A DNA stretch of 64,000 nucleotides from Pseudomonas lurida (GCF_002563895.1 NZ_PDJB01000001.1:2401501-2465500), one strand, 5' to 3'; shown: positions 35,841-45,347, numbered from the stretch's first letter. The notes: a model not told the origin generated them from the letters alone. A program made the numbers and translations.

Positions 35841-37745
35841 TCAGTTCAAGGCGAACCGTTTTTGCATCAGGCACAACCCGGCAATTTCCATCAGCAAGTT
35901 GTCTGCCGAGGCGCGTTGGGTGACAGACAAGCTTGGCAGGGTTGCCAGCAGGGCACGTACTTTACGTGGATCGAAGAACGGCACGTTACTCAATGCCGGG
36001 CCGCTCAACACGTCGTTGATCATTTCATACAGCTTCGATTGCGGGCTCTCGGACGCAGGCGGTGCACGGAAGTACTGCTTCTTGCGGTCCAGGACAGCCT
36101 GCGGCACATAAGGGCGCATGGCCTCGCGCAGGGCGTATTTTTCGGTGGCGCCGCGCACTTTCATGTTGACAGGCAAGCGGCACGCCGCCTCGATCACTTG
36201 GTGATCCAGCAGCGGTGGACGGCCTTCCAGGCTGCCGGCCATTTCCATGCGGTCGCCCAGGGAGGTCAGTACCACGTTGGGCAGGCTGGACTTGGCCACC
36301 ATGTACAGCGAGCGGTTGACCGGTTCCCAGCCGTTGAGCGCCCGCGGGCTCAGGCGGTCGTAGAACTCGCGATAGGCATCGGTATTGCTGAAGCGCTCAC
36401 GGAAGTCATCGCTGTACAGCTGAGCCAAGGGCCCGAACAACGCCGATTGGGTTTGCAACCAGGACACACCGTGGCCCAGTTCGTCCTGCACCCATTTCAC
36501 ATCGTTCTTGCCACCGGGCAGGTAGCGATCTTCGCTGGCGTGCAGGCGTCGGGTGAGCTCGGCGATTGCCGTCGGGTCCTGGTTTTCGTGGTTGTACAGC
36601 ACCATGTCGCGTCGATAGTGCGGGTAGCCACCGAAGACTTCGTCAGCGCCTTCGCCGGTCAGTACCGCACGCATGCCCTGGTTCTGCACGTATTTGCACA
36701 GCAGGTACTTGGCCACGCTGTGGGCGTTGGCGAAGGGCATCTCGGCGTGCCACAGGGCATTTTCGAAGTTGTCCGCCATGTCGGAGGAGTTCACCGACAG
36801 CACGTTGAGATGGGCGCGGTTGTGCCGGGCGGCAATTTCGGCGTACTGGCGTTCGTCGTAGGCTTGCTCGCCTTCGAAGGACAAGTGGAATGCCTGCAGT
36901 GGCTGGCCGGTCAGTTCGGTGGCAATCCCCAGCATGGCCGACGAATCCAGGCCGCCACTGAGGCATACACCCACCGGTACATCGGCGTGCAAGCGCAACC
37001 GTACGGACTCTTCGATGGTGTGGCGCAGCGAGTCGATCATCTCGGCTTCAGTGCGTTGCTCGGTGGCCTGGGCATCGGGGAATTCCCAGTCCCAGTATTG
37101 CTCGGTTTGCAGGCCGCTTTCGTCGGCGATGATCCAGCAGCCGGGTTTGACGCTGCGAATGTTGTTGAACACGGTACGGTCGCGCAGGATGAAACCCCGG
37201 TTGGCATAGGCTTCGTGGTCCCACTGCGCGGGCACGCCGGCCGCGAGCAAGGCTTTGATTTCGGAAGCGAAGTACCAGGCGCCTTCATGCTCGGTGTAGT
37301 ACAGCGGCTTGACGCCCACTCGGTCACGCACGGCAAACAGCTTTTTGCGCAGGCGGTCGAAGATCAGGATGGTGAACTCGCCGCGCAGTTGCTTGAGGCC
37401 GCGTACGCCGTGGCGGCGGTACAGGTGCATGGCGATTTCGCTGTCGGAAGACGTCTTGAAGCGGCAACCATAGCCTTCCAGCTCGGCGCGAATGCGTTGA
37501 TAGTCATAGAACTCGCCGTTGACCATCATCACCAGGTCGCCCTCATCGGCGACGATCGGCTGGGTGCCGTTACCCAGGCCGACCAGGCCCAGGCGTACAT
37601 AACCGAAAGCGGCCTGGCCCTTGGGGTCGAACCACTGGCTGGAGCTGTCTGGTCCACGGTGATGGATCGCACGCAGGGCGGCGTCGAACATGTTGGGGTT
37701 GAACGCACGAGGTTGCTTGGCGAAGACGCCAATGTATCCACACAT
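35841..37745 (-). CDS. Asparagine synthetase (glutamine-hydrolysing) family protein
   Basis: A 634-residue AsnB-type enzyme. The N-terminal glutaminase domain begins with catalytic Cys2 (MCGYIGVF) and contains HHRGPD, VNGEFYDY and SSDSEI. The synthetase domain has the PP-loop SGGLDSS at 263-269 and TGEGADEVFGGYPHYR. All catalytic parts seem intact, so it should form an amide from a carboxylate, ATP and glutamine. It lies 45 bp after the AurF-like gene and 53 bp before the exporter. In such a cluster the substrate may be a pathway acid other than aspartate. Confidence 0.88.
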   Translation of the reverse strand: MCGYIGVFAKQPRAFNPNMFDAALRAIHHRGPDSSSQWFDPKGQAAFGYVRLGLVGLGNGTQPIVADEGDLVMMVNGEFYDYQRIRAELEGYGCRFKTSSDSEIAMHLYRRHGVRGLKQLRGEFTILIFDRLRKKLFAVRDRVGVKPLYYTEHEGAWYFASEIKALLAAGVPAQWDHEAYANRGFILRDRTVFNNIRSVKPGCWIIADESGLQTEQYWDWEFPDAQATEQRTEAEMIDSLRHTIEESVRLRLHADVPVGVCLSGGLDSSAMLGIATELTGQPLQAFHLSFEGEQAYDERQYAEIAARHNRAHLNVLSVNSSDMADNFENALWHAEMPFANAHSVAKYLLCKYVQNQGMRAVLTGEGADEVFGGYPHYRRDMVLYNHENQDPTAIAELTRRLHASEDRYLPGGKNDVKWVQDELGHGVSWLQTQSALFGPLAQLYSDDFRERFSNTDAYREFYDRLSPRALNGWEPVNRSLYMVAKSSLPNVVLTSLGDRMEMAGSLEGRPPLLDHQVIEAACRLPVNMKVRGATEKYALREAMRPYVPQAVLDRKKQYFRAPPASESPQSKLYEMINDVLSGPALSNVPFFDPRKVRALLATLPSLSVTQRASADNLLMEIAGLCLMQKRFALN

Positions 37746-37790
37746 GACAATTACTCTTTTAAATTTGTAGGGGGCAGCAGCACGCTGGGT

Positions 37791-38750
37791 TCAAACAGTG
37801 GTGACCGGTTCGGTCTTTTCCTGTAGCTCTGGCAGCACCGCTTCGGGGTGTATGCCAATGGCGCTGAGGATCTCGGGCATGGCCGAGTAGTCCGCTTCAC
37901 CGGTCTCGGTAAAGTGCGTGGGGAGCAGCAGCGATTGATCGCCGAACACTTCGAGCAGTTGCGGCAGGATGATTCGCCACGCCGAAATCTCGCGCATCGG
38001 GAAAATCCGGATGGAGTTGGCGATACCGCGGGTGAACAACGCGGTTTGCTGCGGGGTGAACTCACCGACCACCTGCTGCACGAACAGCGGGAAGATGTGC
38101 TTGTGCACCAGCTCGTCTTTTTTGTGCAGGGCCACCACGTGACGGAACACCGGCTGGATATCCGGCGCATCGCTGAGGTCGGCCAGGTAGTCGCTGATAA
38201 AGGTCTCCGAGACCAGCGAGAACGCCAGGCGGTAGATCTTGAAGTCCGTCTCGGACAGGGTGGCCTGGGCCTGGCTCAAGTGGCGCGTCAGTTCCAGCTC
38301 CGGCCATTTGATGCGCATGCCGCGTTGGGTGATCGCCAGCTCGCACATGTTGATCGAGAACAGCGTGTGGTAAGCCTCATCCGCCAGGGTTTCGGAAATC
38401 GTCGCGGCGCTGGCGGAACTCAGGCGCGAGCCCAACTGCAGCAGGTCGATGCACGACGGGCAGATGATTTCGGTTTCGATAGCGATGGTTTTCTGGTTGT
38501 AGATGACCCAGCCGGCCGACAGGATCAGCAGCTTCAGGGCATGCGGGTAGTTCTGGTAATGCGGGTCATGGGCGAAAGGTAACAGGGCCTCGAGAAAGTC
38601 CGGCGCCTGCAGGTCCAGCTGGATATCCGGGCGTTGGGAGTCGAGCTTGATCTGGGCGCGTTTGTGCCAGCTGCGTTCGATTTTGATCAATCGTTCATCG
38701 GCCGCGTCATTGCTGCGATAAAGATCGTCTTGAGTGCTGTGCTGAAACAT
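37791..38750 (-). CDS. AurF-like diiron N-oxygenase
   Basis: A 319-residue protein resembling the p-aminobenzoate N-oxygenase AurF (PF11583). Putative iron ligands can be read off: Glu92 or Glu94 (IETEIICPSC), Glu125 and His128 (DEAYHTLF), Glu182 (SETFISDY), and His209, Glu213 and His216 (HKKDELVHKH). This matches the AurF set of four Glu/three His. AurF enzymes oxidise amines to hydroxylamines or nitro groups. ATG 38750 was preferred because GGTGA lies upstream; an ATG 12 codons earlier has no ribosome site. It is the second gene of the operon. Confidence 0.82.
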   Translation of the reverse strand: MFQHSTQDDLYRSNDAADERLIKIERSWHKRAQIKLDSQRPDIQLDLQAPDFLEALLPFAHDPHYQNYPHALKLLILSAGWVIYNQKTIAIETEIICPSCIDLLQLGSRLSSASAATISETLADEAYHTLFSINMCELAITQRGMRIKWPELELTRHLSQAQATLSETDFKIYRLAFSLVSETFISDYLADLSDAPDIQPVFRHVVALHKKDELVHKHIFPLFVQQVVGEFTPQQTALFTRGIANSIRIFPMREISAWRIILPQLLEVFGDQSLLLPTHFTETGEADYSAMPEILSAIGIHPEAVLPELQEKTEPVTTV

Positions 38751-38830
38751 GGTTTCACCGGGTTGAAAGTGAGTTGTGAAGGCCATCCATGGTTTGCCGA
38801 GGTGGGCTCGGCAACGTTCACGACCGGGAG

Positions 38831-39616
38831 TTACACCGCTGGCGCGGTCTGGATCTTGTCCTTCTTGCGATCCAGGAAGTCCGCCAGGCGATCCTGTGTG
38901 CGGATGTCGGAAGACACCACTGCGGCAATCAAGGCCTCTGTCATGAGGCCGTCCTGCTGGCTCTGATCGACAATGCGTGGCAACACGTGAGTCACCGCGT
39001 AGTTGGTCATGGGCAGGTTGCCGGCGATCTTGTGCGCCAATTCGGTGGCCTTGAGTACCGCCTGGCCAACCGGCACCAGGTACTGGGCCACGCCGCGCTC
39101 ATAGCTTTCCTTGGCGTAGAGCGTGCGACCGGTGAGCATCATGTCGGTCATCAGGGCGATGCCGGCGATGCGTGGGAAACGTACCGATGCACCGACGCCG
39201 ACATACAAGCCGCGCATGGCCTCGGGCAGCGAGAAGAAGGCGCTGTCATCCACCACGCGCAGGCTGCAGGCGGTGGCGATTTCCAGGCCACCACCGATGG
39301 CGGCACCGGTAATGGCCGCCACCACGGGCACCTTGCCGAACTGGATCAGTTCGAAGGTCTTGTGCCATTCGCGGAAGGCCTGGACGTTATCGATGACCGA
39401 TTGGTCGCGGATTTCCGACAGGTCCAACCCCGTGCAGAAATGCTGGCTGGTGCTGTAGAGCACGGCGGCACCAATGCCCTCGGGCATGTTGGTGAAGGTA
39501 TCGCGCAGTTCGTGCATGACTTCCAGAGACATGGCGTTTCGCTTCTGCGGGCGGTTGAGTCCCACCATCAGAACGGCGCCGTCTACTCGTACGTCCAAGT
39601 AGTTTTTGACACTCAT
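38831..39616 (-). CDS. Enoyl-CoA hydratase/isomerase (crotonase) family protein
   Basis: A 261-residue crotonase. The two catalytic glutamates of hydratases are present: Glu112 in IGGGLEIATACSLR and Glu132 in SLPEAMRGL. The oxyanion-hole segment is HFCTGLDLSEI. It may hydrate, isomerise or hydrolyse a CoA thioester. ATG 39616 gives the family-typical N-terminus (YLDVRVDGAVLMVGLNRPQKRNAMS). It is the first gene of the four-gene minus-strand operon and divergent from an AraC-type regulator 107 bp away. Confidence 0.87.
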   Translation of the reverse strand: MSVKNYLDVRVDGAVLMVGLNRPQKRNAMSLEVMHELRDTFTNMPEGIGAAVLYSTSQHFCTGLDLSEIRDQSVIDNVQAFREWHKTFELIQFGKVPVVAAITGAAIGGGLEIATACSLRVVDDSAFFSLPEAMRGLYVGVGASVRFPRIAGIALMTDMMLTGRTLYAKESYERGVAQYLVPVGQAVLKATELAHKIAGNLPMTNYAVTHVLPRIVDQSQQDGLMTEALIAAVVSSDIRTQDRLADFLDRKKDKIQTAPAV

Positions 39617-39723
39617 TTTCCGAATATCCCTTCGATATGAACCCAACTTGGGGAGCGACGATTCTAGGTGGCAGATTAATGGCCCGCTTGCTATGTCAGG
39701 TCATACTTTGACAAAATCGGGCC

Positions 39724-40521
39724 ATGCCGCCGACCTTCACCTTTTCGCCCTACGAACCCGATAGCCCCGAAGCGGTGGTGACGCTGCGCGAGTACCCATC
39801 TGGCACCGTGTTTCCAAGGCATACCCACCGGCGCGGGCAGTTCGCCTATGCCTCGACAGGCGCGTTGAAAATGTTCACCGACCTGGGTAATTGGGTCGTG
39901 CCGCCCCAGCGCGCGATCTGGGTGCCGGGCGGGGTGGCGCACGAGATGCACATGCGCGGCGACGTGGTGATGCTCAATACCTACCTGGACGACGACGCGG
40001 CACGACGCGCCGGGTTGCAGGACTACTGCCAGGTGTTTGGCGTCTCGCCGCTGTTGCGCCATCTACTGGAGGCGGCACTCGCGATTGGGCCATCGGCCTC
40101 GCCCAGCGTCCGTGATCGTTGCGTGCTGACCCTGTTGATCGATGAAATCGGCACCATGCCCGAGTTGCCATTGAGTGCGCCGCTGCCTTCGGAGTCGCGC
40201 CTGGCCCGTTCTTGTCAGCGCTTTCTCGAGGCGCCCACGCAGAAAATCTCGATTGGCGAGATGGCCGATTGGTCGAGCATGAGCCGGCGCACGTTTACGC
40301 GTAACTTTCGCGAGTGCACCGGTATGACCTTTGTTTCGTGGCGCCAGCAGGTGTGTCTGCTGGAGGCCACCGCGCGGCTCAGCCATGGCTCGTCCATCAC
40401 GGATGTGGCGTTCGAGTTGGGTTTCAGCAGCTCCAGCGCCTTCACGTCGGTGTTCCGCCGTAACCTGGGCGATTCGCCGGCGCGTTACCTGGCCAAGTCC
40501 AAGGCCGCTTCCATATTCTGA
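39724..40521 (+). CDS. AraC family regulator with cupin domain, divergent to the crotonase operon
   Basis: A 265-residue regulator. An N-terminal cupin (HTHRRGQFAYASTGALKMF, PPQRAIWVPGGVAHEM) is followed by an AraC double helix-turn-helix (ISIGEMADWSSMSRRTFTRN and SSITDVAFELGFSSSSAFTS). It is transcribed away from the crotonase/AurF/AsnB/EamA operon across 107 bp and is its likely controller. The ligand is unknown. Confidence 0.87.
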   Translation: MPPTFTFSPYEPDSPEAVVTLREYPSGTVFPRHTHRRGQFAYASTGALKMFTDLGNWVVPPQRAIWVPGGVAHEMHMRGDVVMLNTYLDDDAARRAGLQDYCQVFGVSPLLRHLLEAALAIGPSASPSVRDRCVLTLLIDEIGTMPELPLSAPLPSESRLARSCQRFLEAPTQKISIGEMADWSSMSRRTFTRNFRECTGMTFVSWRQQVCLLEATARLSHGSSITDVAFELGFSSSSAFTSVFRRNLGDSPARYLAKSKAASIF

Positions 40522-40624
40522 AAGGATGAGCCGGCCAACCGGGTGCCTTTTCCCCCAGCGGTACGGCGTTGAGCCTCGCCCTTTGTTACTATCGCCGTCC
40601 CTTGCCATCAGGAGTCACTGCCCC

Positions 40625-42178
40625 ATGCAGCACCAGTGGGATGAAATGCACCGCACCCGCAAGCCCACGTTCGTACTGTGTGGCGAGCCTCAGGGCGATG
40701 TGCTCAATCTCTATGTTCACGGTTATTCGGCGTTCTTCAACCGGCAACAACTGGGCAGCTTCAAGGAGCAGTTGGCGAGTATCGAAGGCTCGACCAACCT
40801 GATGCTGTTCTGGCCGGCGGGGCATTTCCTGGAAAGCCTGTTTGCCCCCGTCAAGGATGTGATTGGCGCGATGCTTGGCGGCGGTGGCCTGGGCGCGGCG
40901 ACTGTCGGGGTGGGCAAGGCGATTGCGTATTTCCTCGACCACTACAAAAGCGTCGAGGCGCGGGTGGACGAAGTCGCCAGGAGCCTGCTGCCGGAATTGG
41001 CCAGCTACCTGCACGGTGAGTCCATGGCGGTCCGGCGTATCAACTTGATCGGCCATTCGCTTGGCGCACGTATTCTGGTCAAGAGCCTGCTCGCCAGCCC
41101 TGAAACCGCTCGCGAACTGCCGCTGGACAATCTGCTGTTGATGGGGGGCGCAATCTGCACGTCGAGCCCGTGGGATGAAGTCTCGGCGCCGCTCAAGGGG
41201 CGGGTGATCAATTGCCACTCCAGCAAGGACTGGGCCCTGGCCATGAAGCCGGACACCGAGCGCTGCATCGGCCGCTATGCGATCCCGGTGACGCCGGCAC
41301 TGAAAGCCAAGATCACCAACGTGCACCTGGCGACCTTCGACCATGCCGCCTACTGGCCGCAGTTGCAGACGGTGGTGCAGTACACCGACCTGTTGCACGA
41401 GCGACGCGGCATGATTCGCGCCGACCAGCGCAGCCCCGAAGTGCGTTTTGCCGAAGAAGACGCGGAGTTGTTCCCCGCGCTGGTGCAGGCGCGGCCGGAG
41501 GAGTTGAAGTTCCTCGCCGAATTGATGGCACAAAAGCGCAGTGCGTCTATCGACGCCACGGTGCGCGAGCCGCTCAAGCTGGCTATCGAATTGCAGCGCA
41601 TGGGCGGCGATACCTTCATGAACCTGGCCCGTGGGCATGGTGTGAGTTACCGTCAGATCGCCGAAGATGTGGTTCAGCGGCTGGGGATCAAGTTCGATGA
41701 GCCGCTCGATACCGTCGAATTGGCCGACCTGGAAGCCCAGGTCGCCGAGAAGCTCATCGAACAGTACAAGGACAAACTCAGCAACGCCGATCGCCAGGTG
41801 TTCGACGCCGAACTCAAGGCCGCTGCGCAGAAGGAGCAGGGGATGTTCAGCCGTTTCGACGTCGGCCGCTCCGCCACCACCGCATTGAGTGGCACGGCGC
41901 TGGCGGGGCTGACCGGGTTTATCCTGCGCCGAGGGGCCGCCACGGCTATCCCGGTGGTCGGCCAGGCCCTGGCAGCGGCGATGCTGCTGGTGAGTGGGGT
42001 GCGCGCGTTTTCAGGCCCGGCCTATTCGATTACCACCCTGGCAGTGCTGGTGATTGGCGTGATTCGCCAGCGGATGGAGCGTGAGGCGCTGAATCAGGAG
42101 ATGGACCTGGTGGTGCAAGTGGTCGAAACGTTCGACCTGCCGCGTGAGACGGTGATGCGCACGGTCGCGCCCGACTGA
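40625..42178 (+). CDS. DUF726-type hydrolase fused to a YaaW-like domain
   Basis: A 517-residue protein with two parts. Residues 1 to about 255 form an alpha/beta hydrolase of the DUF726/TMCO4 type: NLYVHGYSAFF, the nucleophile elbow GHSLG (Ser145), Asp202 in SSKDWAL and His240 in FDHAAYW. Residues about 290-500 resemble E. coli YaaW: MGGDTFMNLARGHGVSYRQI parallels the YaaW segment FGGDSIANKLRGHGKLYRAI, and the C-terminus has a hydrophobic hairpin (SGTALAGLTGFIL, AIPVVGQALAAAMLLVSGV). The protein may be membrane-attached. Function is unknown; the fusion suggests a lipid-related or stress role. ATG 40625 begins the conserved part. Confidence 0.75.
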   Translation: MQHQWDEMHRTRKPTFVLCGEPQGDVLNLYVHGYSAFFNRQQLGSFKEQLASIEGSTNLMLFWPAGHFLESLFAPVKDVIGAMLGGGGLGAATVGVGKAIAYFLDHYKSVEARVDEVARSLLPELASYLHGESMAVRRINLIGHSLGARILVKSLLASPETARELPLDNLLLMGGAICTSSPWDEVSAPLKGRVINCHSSKDWALAMKPDTERCIGRYAIPVTPALKAKITNVHLATFDHAAYWPQLQTVVQYTDLLHERRGMIRADQRSPEVRFAEEDAELFPALVQARPEELKFLAELMAQKRSASIDATVREPLKLAIELQRMGGDTFMNLARGHGVSYRQIAEDVVQRLGIKFDEPLDTVELADLEAQVAEKLIEQYKDKLSNADRQVFDAELKAAAQKEQGMFSRFDVGRSATTALSGTALAGLTGFILRRGAATAIPVVGQALAAAMLLVSGVRAFSGPAYSITTLAVLVIGVIRQRMEREALNQEMDLVVQVVETFDLPRETVMRTVAPD

Positions 42179-42219
42179 TAAGCTGCGCCTCTGTCGAGTG
42201 TGTTTGCCTGGGATCCCGC

Positions 42220-43542
42220 GTGAAATTCAGCCTGCCAAAAATTGCTACCGCCCCGTTTTGCCCGCCGGAAGTGGCCGGCTCCGTTGCCGTGGATCCCAAG
42301 GCTTCGTTCTTCAAGCGCGTGCTGATGTTCGCCGGCCCGGGCCTGTTGATTTCCATCGGTTACATGGACCCTGGCAACTGGGCCACGGCCATCGAGGCGG
42401 GCTCTCGCTACGGTTACAGCCTGTTGTTCGTGGTGCTGCTCGCCAGCCTGGCGGGGATGGCGGTGCAGTGCCTGTGCTCGCGGCTGGGCATTGCCACCGG
42501 CAAGGACCTGGCGCAACTGTGCCGCGAGCGTTATAGCAAGCGGTCGGCACGCACTCAGTGGCTACTCGCGGAAATCTCCATCATTGCCACCGACCTTGCC
42601 GAGGTGCTCGGCTGTGCCCTGGCATTTCACTTGCTGCTGGGTGTGTCGCTGACCACCGGGATTGTCATCACCGCCTTCGATACCTTGCTGATCCTGGCCC
42701 TGCAGAACCGGGGGTTCCGCCGTCTGGAAGCGATCATGCTGGCCCTGGTGGCGACCATTGGCGTGTGTTTCTTTATCGAACTGGTCCTGATCAAGCCTTA
42801 CTGGCCGGACGTGTTCAGCGGCTTCACGCCATCCCTCTCGGCCATCAGCGACGCTGCGCCGCTGTACCTGGCCATCGGGATTCTCGGGGCCACGGTGATG
42901 CCTCATAACCTCTACCTGCACAGCTCCATTGTGCAAACCCGCCTGATCGGCAAGGACCTCGCCAGCAAACAGGACGCGGTCAAGCTGGCACGCATCGACA
43001 CCATCGGTTCACTGGCCCTGGCCCTGCTGGTCAACGCCGCGATCCTGGTGCTGGCAGCTGCAGCCTTCCACAAGACCGGCCACACGGATGTGGTCGAAAT
43101 CCAGGACGCCTACCACCTGCTCGACCCCCTGGTGGGGGGCGCGTTCGCCAGCATCCTGTTCGGTATCGCGTTGCTGGCCTCCGGGCAAAGCTCCACCTTT
43201 ACCGGCACCATCGCCGGGCAGGTGATCATGGAGGGCTACCTCAACCTGCGTATTCCCTGCTGGCAAAGGCGCCTGATCACCCGTGGGCTGGCGTTGATCC
43301 CGGCGTTTCTGGGGGTATGGCTGATGGGCGACGACGCCATCGGCAAGCTGCTGATCCTCAGCCAGGTAGTGCTCAGCCTGCAATTGCCGTTCGCGTTGTA
43401 TCCATTGATCCGCATGACCGGTGATAAACAGCTGATGGGGCCGTTCGTGAATCGGTTGCCGACACGGTTGCTGGCGTGGTTCCTGTTCGCGGTAATCAGT
43501 GGGGCGAATGCCTGGCTGATTGGGCAGTGGGTGTTTGATTAA
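42220..43542 (+). CDS. mntH: Nramp family divalent metal transporter MntH
   Basis: A 440-residue proton-coupled Mn(II)/Fe(II) importer with 11 membrane segments. The metal-binding motifs are DPGN in TM1 (ISIGYMDPGNWATAIEAG) and MPHN in TM6 (GATVMPHNLYLHSS). GTG 42220 is the only start giving the complete N-terminus. It follows the DUF726-YaaW gene by 41 bp. With the Mn exporter mntP at 25913 the window holds both directions of manganese transport. No MntR-type operator was identified. Confidence 0.93.
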   Translation: MKFSLPKIATAPFCPPEVAGSVAVDPKASFFKRVLMFAGPGLLISIGYMDPGNWATAIEAGSRYGYSLLFVVLLASLAGMAVQCLCSRLGIATGKDLAQLCRERYSKRSARTQWLLAEISIIATDLAEVLGCALAFHLLLGVSLTTGIVITAFDTLLILALQNRGFRRLEAIMLALVATIGVCFFIELVLIKPYWPDVFSGFTPSLSAISDAAPLYLAIGILGATVMPHNLYLHSSIVQTRLIGKDLASKQDAVKLARIDTIGSLALALLVNAAILVLAAAAFHKTGHTDVVEIQDAYHLLDPLVGGAFASILFGIALLASGQSSTFTGTIAGQVIMEGYLNLRIPCWQRRLITRGLALIPAFLGVWLMGDDAIGKLLILSQVVLSLQLPFALYPLIRMTGDKQLMGPFVNRLPTRLLAWFLFAVISGANAWLIGQWVFD

Positions 43543-43803
43543 GGGCGCAGGTTAAACAAAAGGACCTGTGCTCGAATGCATCCAGGGTGTGCGCCGGAAG
43601 GGGCGCATCAAAGCCTTCAGCCATTGACCATTTCCCTTTCATTGCGCCGATCCGAGGACCCGCTGGCAGTTCTACCGCGATATCCATGGAGGGGGAGGGT
43701 TACAGGCTGCCCAACACGCGACGCACAAAGATGCTGGCCGGTTAAATCAGGTCGGAACTACTTTTTGTCGTAGGAAATACCTCCCGCGACGCACCTGCGC
43801 CCG
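43543..43803. other. Intergenic region without recognised gene
   Basis: This stretch lies between mntH and the convergent LysR gene. Short open frames on both strands (up to about 65 codons) resemble nothing I recognise and I see no repeat family. Confidence 0.4.
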
Positions 43804-44739
43804 TCACCGATCCCAATACGGCACACCGCCAAAACATTCCACAAAGTAATCGATCACCGTGCGCACTTTCAGCGACAAGCGCCGGCTACCTGGCCATAGC
43901 GCCGCAATCTGCTGCGGCTCAAGCGTGGTGGCCACTTCATAGTCGGTCAGCACCGCCTGCAAGGTGCCTGCACGCAAGCCTTCGCCGATCAGCCAGGAAG
44001 GAAACACCACCAGCCCCAACCCTTGCTCGGCGGCGTGGGTCAAGGTGTCGGCGTGGTTGCCGGTGATCGGCCCCTTGACGCTATAGGGCGTCCAGTCGTC
44101 CTGGCCTTTGCGGAAGAACCAGCGTTGCTGGCCGGTGATGCCTTTGTAGGCCAGGCACTGGTGGTGGGTCAGTTCGTCGGGGTGTTGGGGCGTGCCATGC
44201 CGGGCCAGGTAGGCGGGGCTGGCGGCGATGCGAAAGCGCTGGGGGGCAAAGATGCGTGCCTGCATGCTGGAGTCGTTGAGCACGCCGATACGGAACAGCA
44301 GGTCGGTGCCATCTTGCAACGGGTCGACGTAGGTGTCGGTTTGCTGGATGTCCAGTTGCAGCTTCGGGTAGCGCCTGCACAACTCGCCCAGCCACGGTGA
44401 CAGGTGACGCTGGCCGAAGACCATCGGCGCATTGATGCGCACCAATCCGCTGGGTTCGCTTTCCTGTTCTTGCAGGGCCTGGCCGGCGGCTTCCAGCTGT
44501 TCCAGCATCAACCGCGCGTGCCGCCCGAGCAGGCGCCCGGCCTCGGTAGGGCTGACGGCGCGGGTATGGCGGTACAGCAACTGCTGGCCGAGGGCCTGCT
44601 CCATCAACTGTATCTGCCGAGAGATGGAGGAGGGTGCCAGGCCCTCACGGCGCGCCACTTCGGAAAAACTGCCGAAATCCAACACCGCGACAAACAGGCG
44701 TAGCGCCTTGAAACTCAGTTCGTTCAAGCCTTGCATCAT
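43804..44739 (-). CDS. LysR family transcriptional regulator
   Basis: A 311-residue LysR regulator. The helix-turn-helix is SFSEVARREGLAPSSISRQI near residues 23-42, then MEQALGQQLLYRHTRAVSPTEAG. The effector domain contains the LRIG-type segment TDLLFRIGVLNDSSMQAR common in the DsdC/CrgA-like branch. It is divergent from the paired DMT genes with 115 bp between starts, its likely targets. Confidence 0.87.
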   Translation of the reverse strand: MMQGLNELSFKALRLFVAVLDFGSFSEVARREGLAPSSISRQIQLMEQALGQQLLYRHTRAVSPTEAGRLLGRHARLMLEQLEAAGQALQEQESEPSGLVRINAPMVFGQRHLSPWLGELCRRYPKLQLDIQQTDTYVDPLQDGTDLLFRIGVLNDSSMQARIFAPQRFRIAASPAYLARHGTPQHPDELTHHQCLAYKGITGQQRWFFRKGQDDWTPYSVKGPITGNHADTLTHAAEQGLGLVVFPSWLIGEGLRAGTLQAVLTDYEVATTLEPQQIAALWPGSRRLSLKVRTVIDYFVECFGGVPYWDR

Positions 44740-44854
44740 GTCTCCATGCTGTGCGTTTTACGCAAAGGTGTTGTTGGCATGCTCCCATTTATCGCACAGG
44801 ACTGCCACTGGATAATGCGCGCCATCCAATCCTTTGTTGATGTGCAGGTGATGT

Positions 44855-45343
44855 ATGCAAGCAAGTTCTATCGAGGGCGTGGCGCAAGCCAAGCCGAAAA
44901 ACAGCGGCCTGCGACTGCTGTTGTTGCCGCTGGTGATCCTGGCCGGCATGGGCCTGTCGGTGGAGGCGGGGTTGCTCGGGCCGCTGGGTGTGCAGGTCGG
45001 CCATTTATGGGCGACGTTGAGCATTTTCGGGGTGGGCTCGGCGATCCTGTTTCTGCTGCTGTTGTTCAGTGGTCCGCAAAAGGGACCGGCGTTGTCCACC
45101 CTGCCGCGCTGGCAGTTGATCGGCGGTTTCCTGGGGCCGATCTACGTGGTGGTGCTGACGCTGGCCACGCCGCATATCGGTATTGCGATGACCATGATCG
45201 CGATTCTGTCGGGGCAGGTTGGCAAGAGCGTGCTGATCGACCATTTCGGCTGGTTCGGCACGGCGCGCAAGCGGGTCAATGGCGAGCGCTGGATTGCCCT
45301 GGCGTTGATTGTGGTGGCACTTGTTCTGATTGCACGAGGTTAA
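44855..45343 (+). CDS. DMT family transporter, YdcZ (DUF606) type, first of a pair
   Basis: A 162-residue, five-helix membrane protein of the DUF606/YdcZ half-size DMT family (LLLLPLVILAGMGLSVEAGLL, GAALL-type repeats, PRWQLIGGFLGPIYVVVLTL, GQVGKSVLIDHFGWFG). Half-size proteins of this family often occur as adjacent pairs thought to form a heterodimer, as here with the next gene (4 bp gap). Substrate unknown. Confidence 0.8.
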   Translation: MQASSIEGVAQAKPKNSGLRLLLLPLVILAGMGLSVEAGLLGPLGVQVGHLWATLSIFGVGSAILFLLLLFSGPQKGPALSTLPRWQLIGGFLGPIYVVVLTLATPHIGIAMTMIAILSGQVGKSVLIDHFGWFGTARKRVNGERWIALALIVVALVLIARG

Positions 45344-45347
45344 GGCG

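Noticed and set aside
35766..37826. A 686-codon plus-strand frame
   Set aside because: Antisense to the asparagine synthetase, whose catalytic motifs are all intact on the other strand.
36000..39600. A carbapenem-type (carA/carB) cluster, because AsnB-like and crotonase proteins are neighbours
   Set aside because: The synthetase keeps Cys2 and the full glutaminase domain, unlike beta-lactam synthetases, and no CarC-like oxygenase is present.
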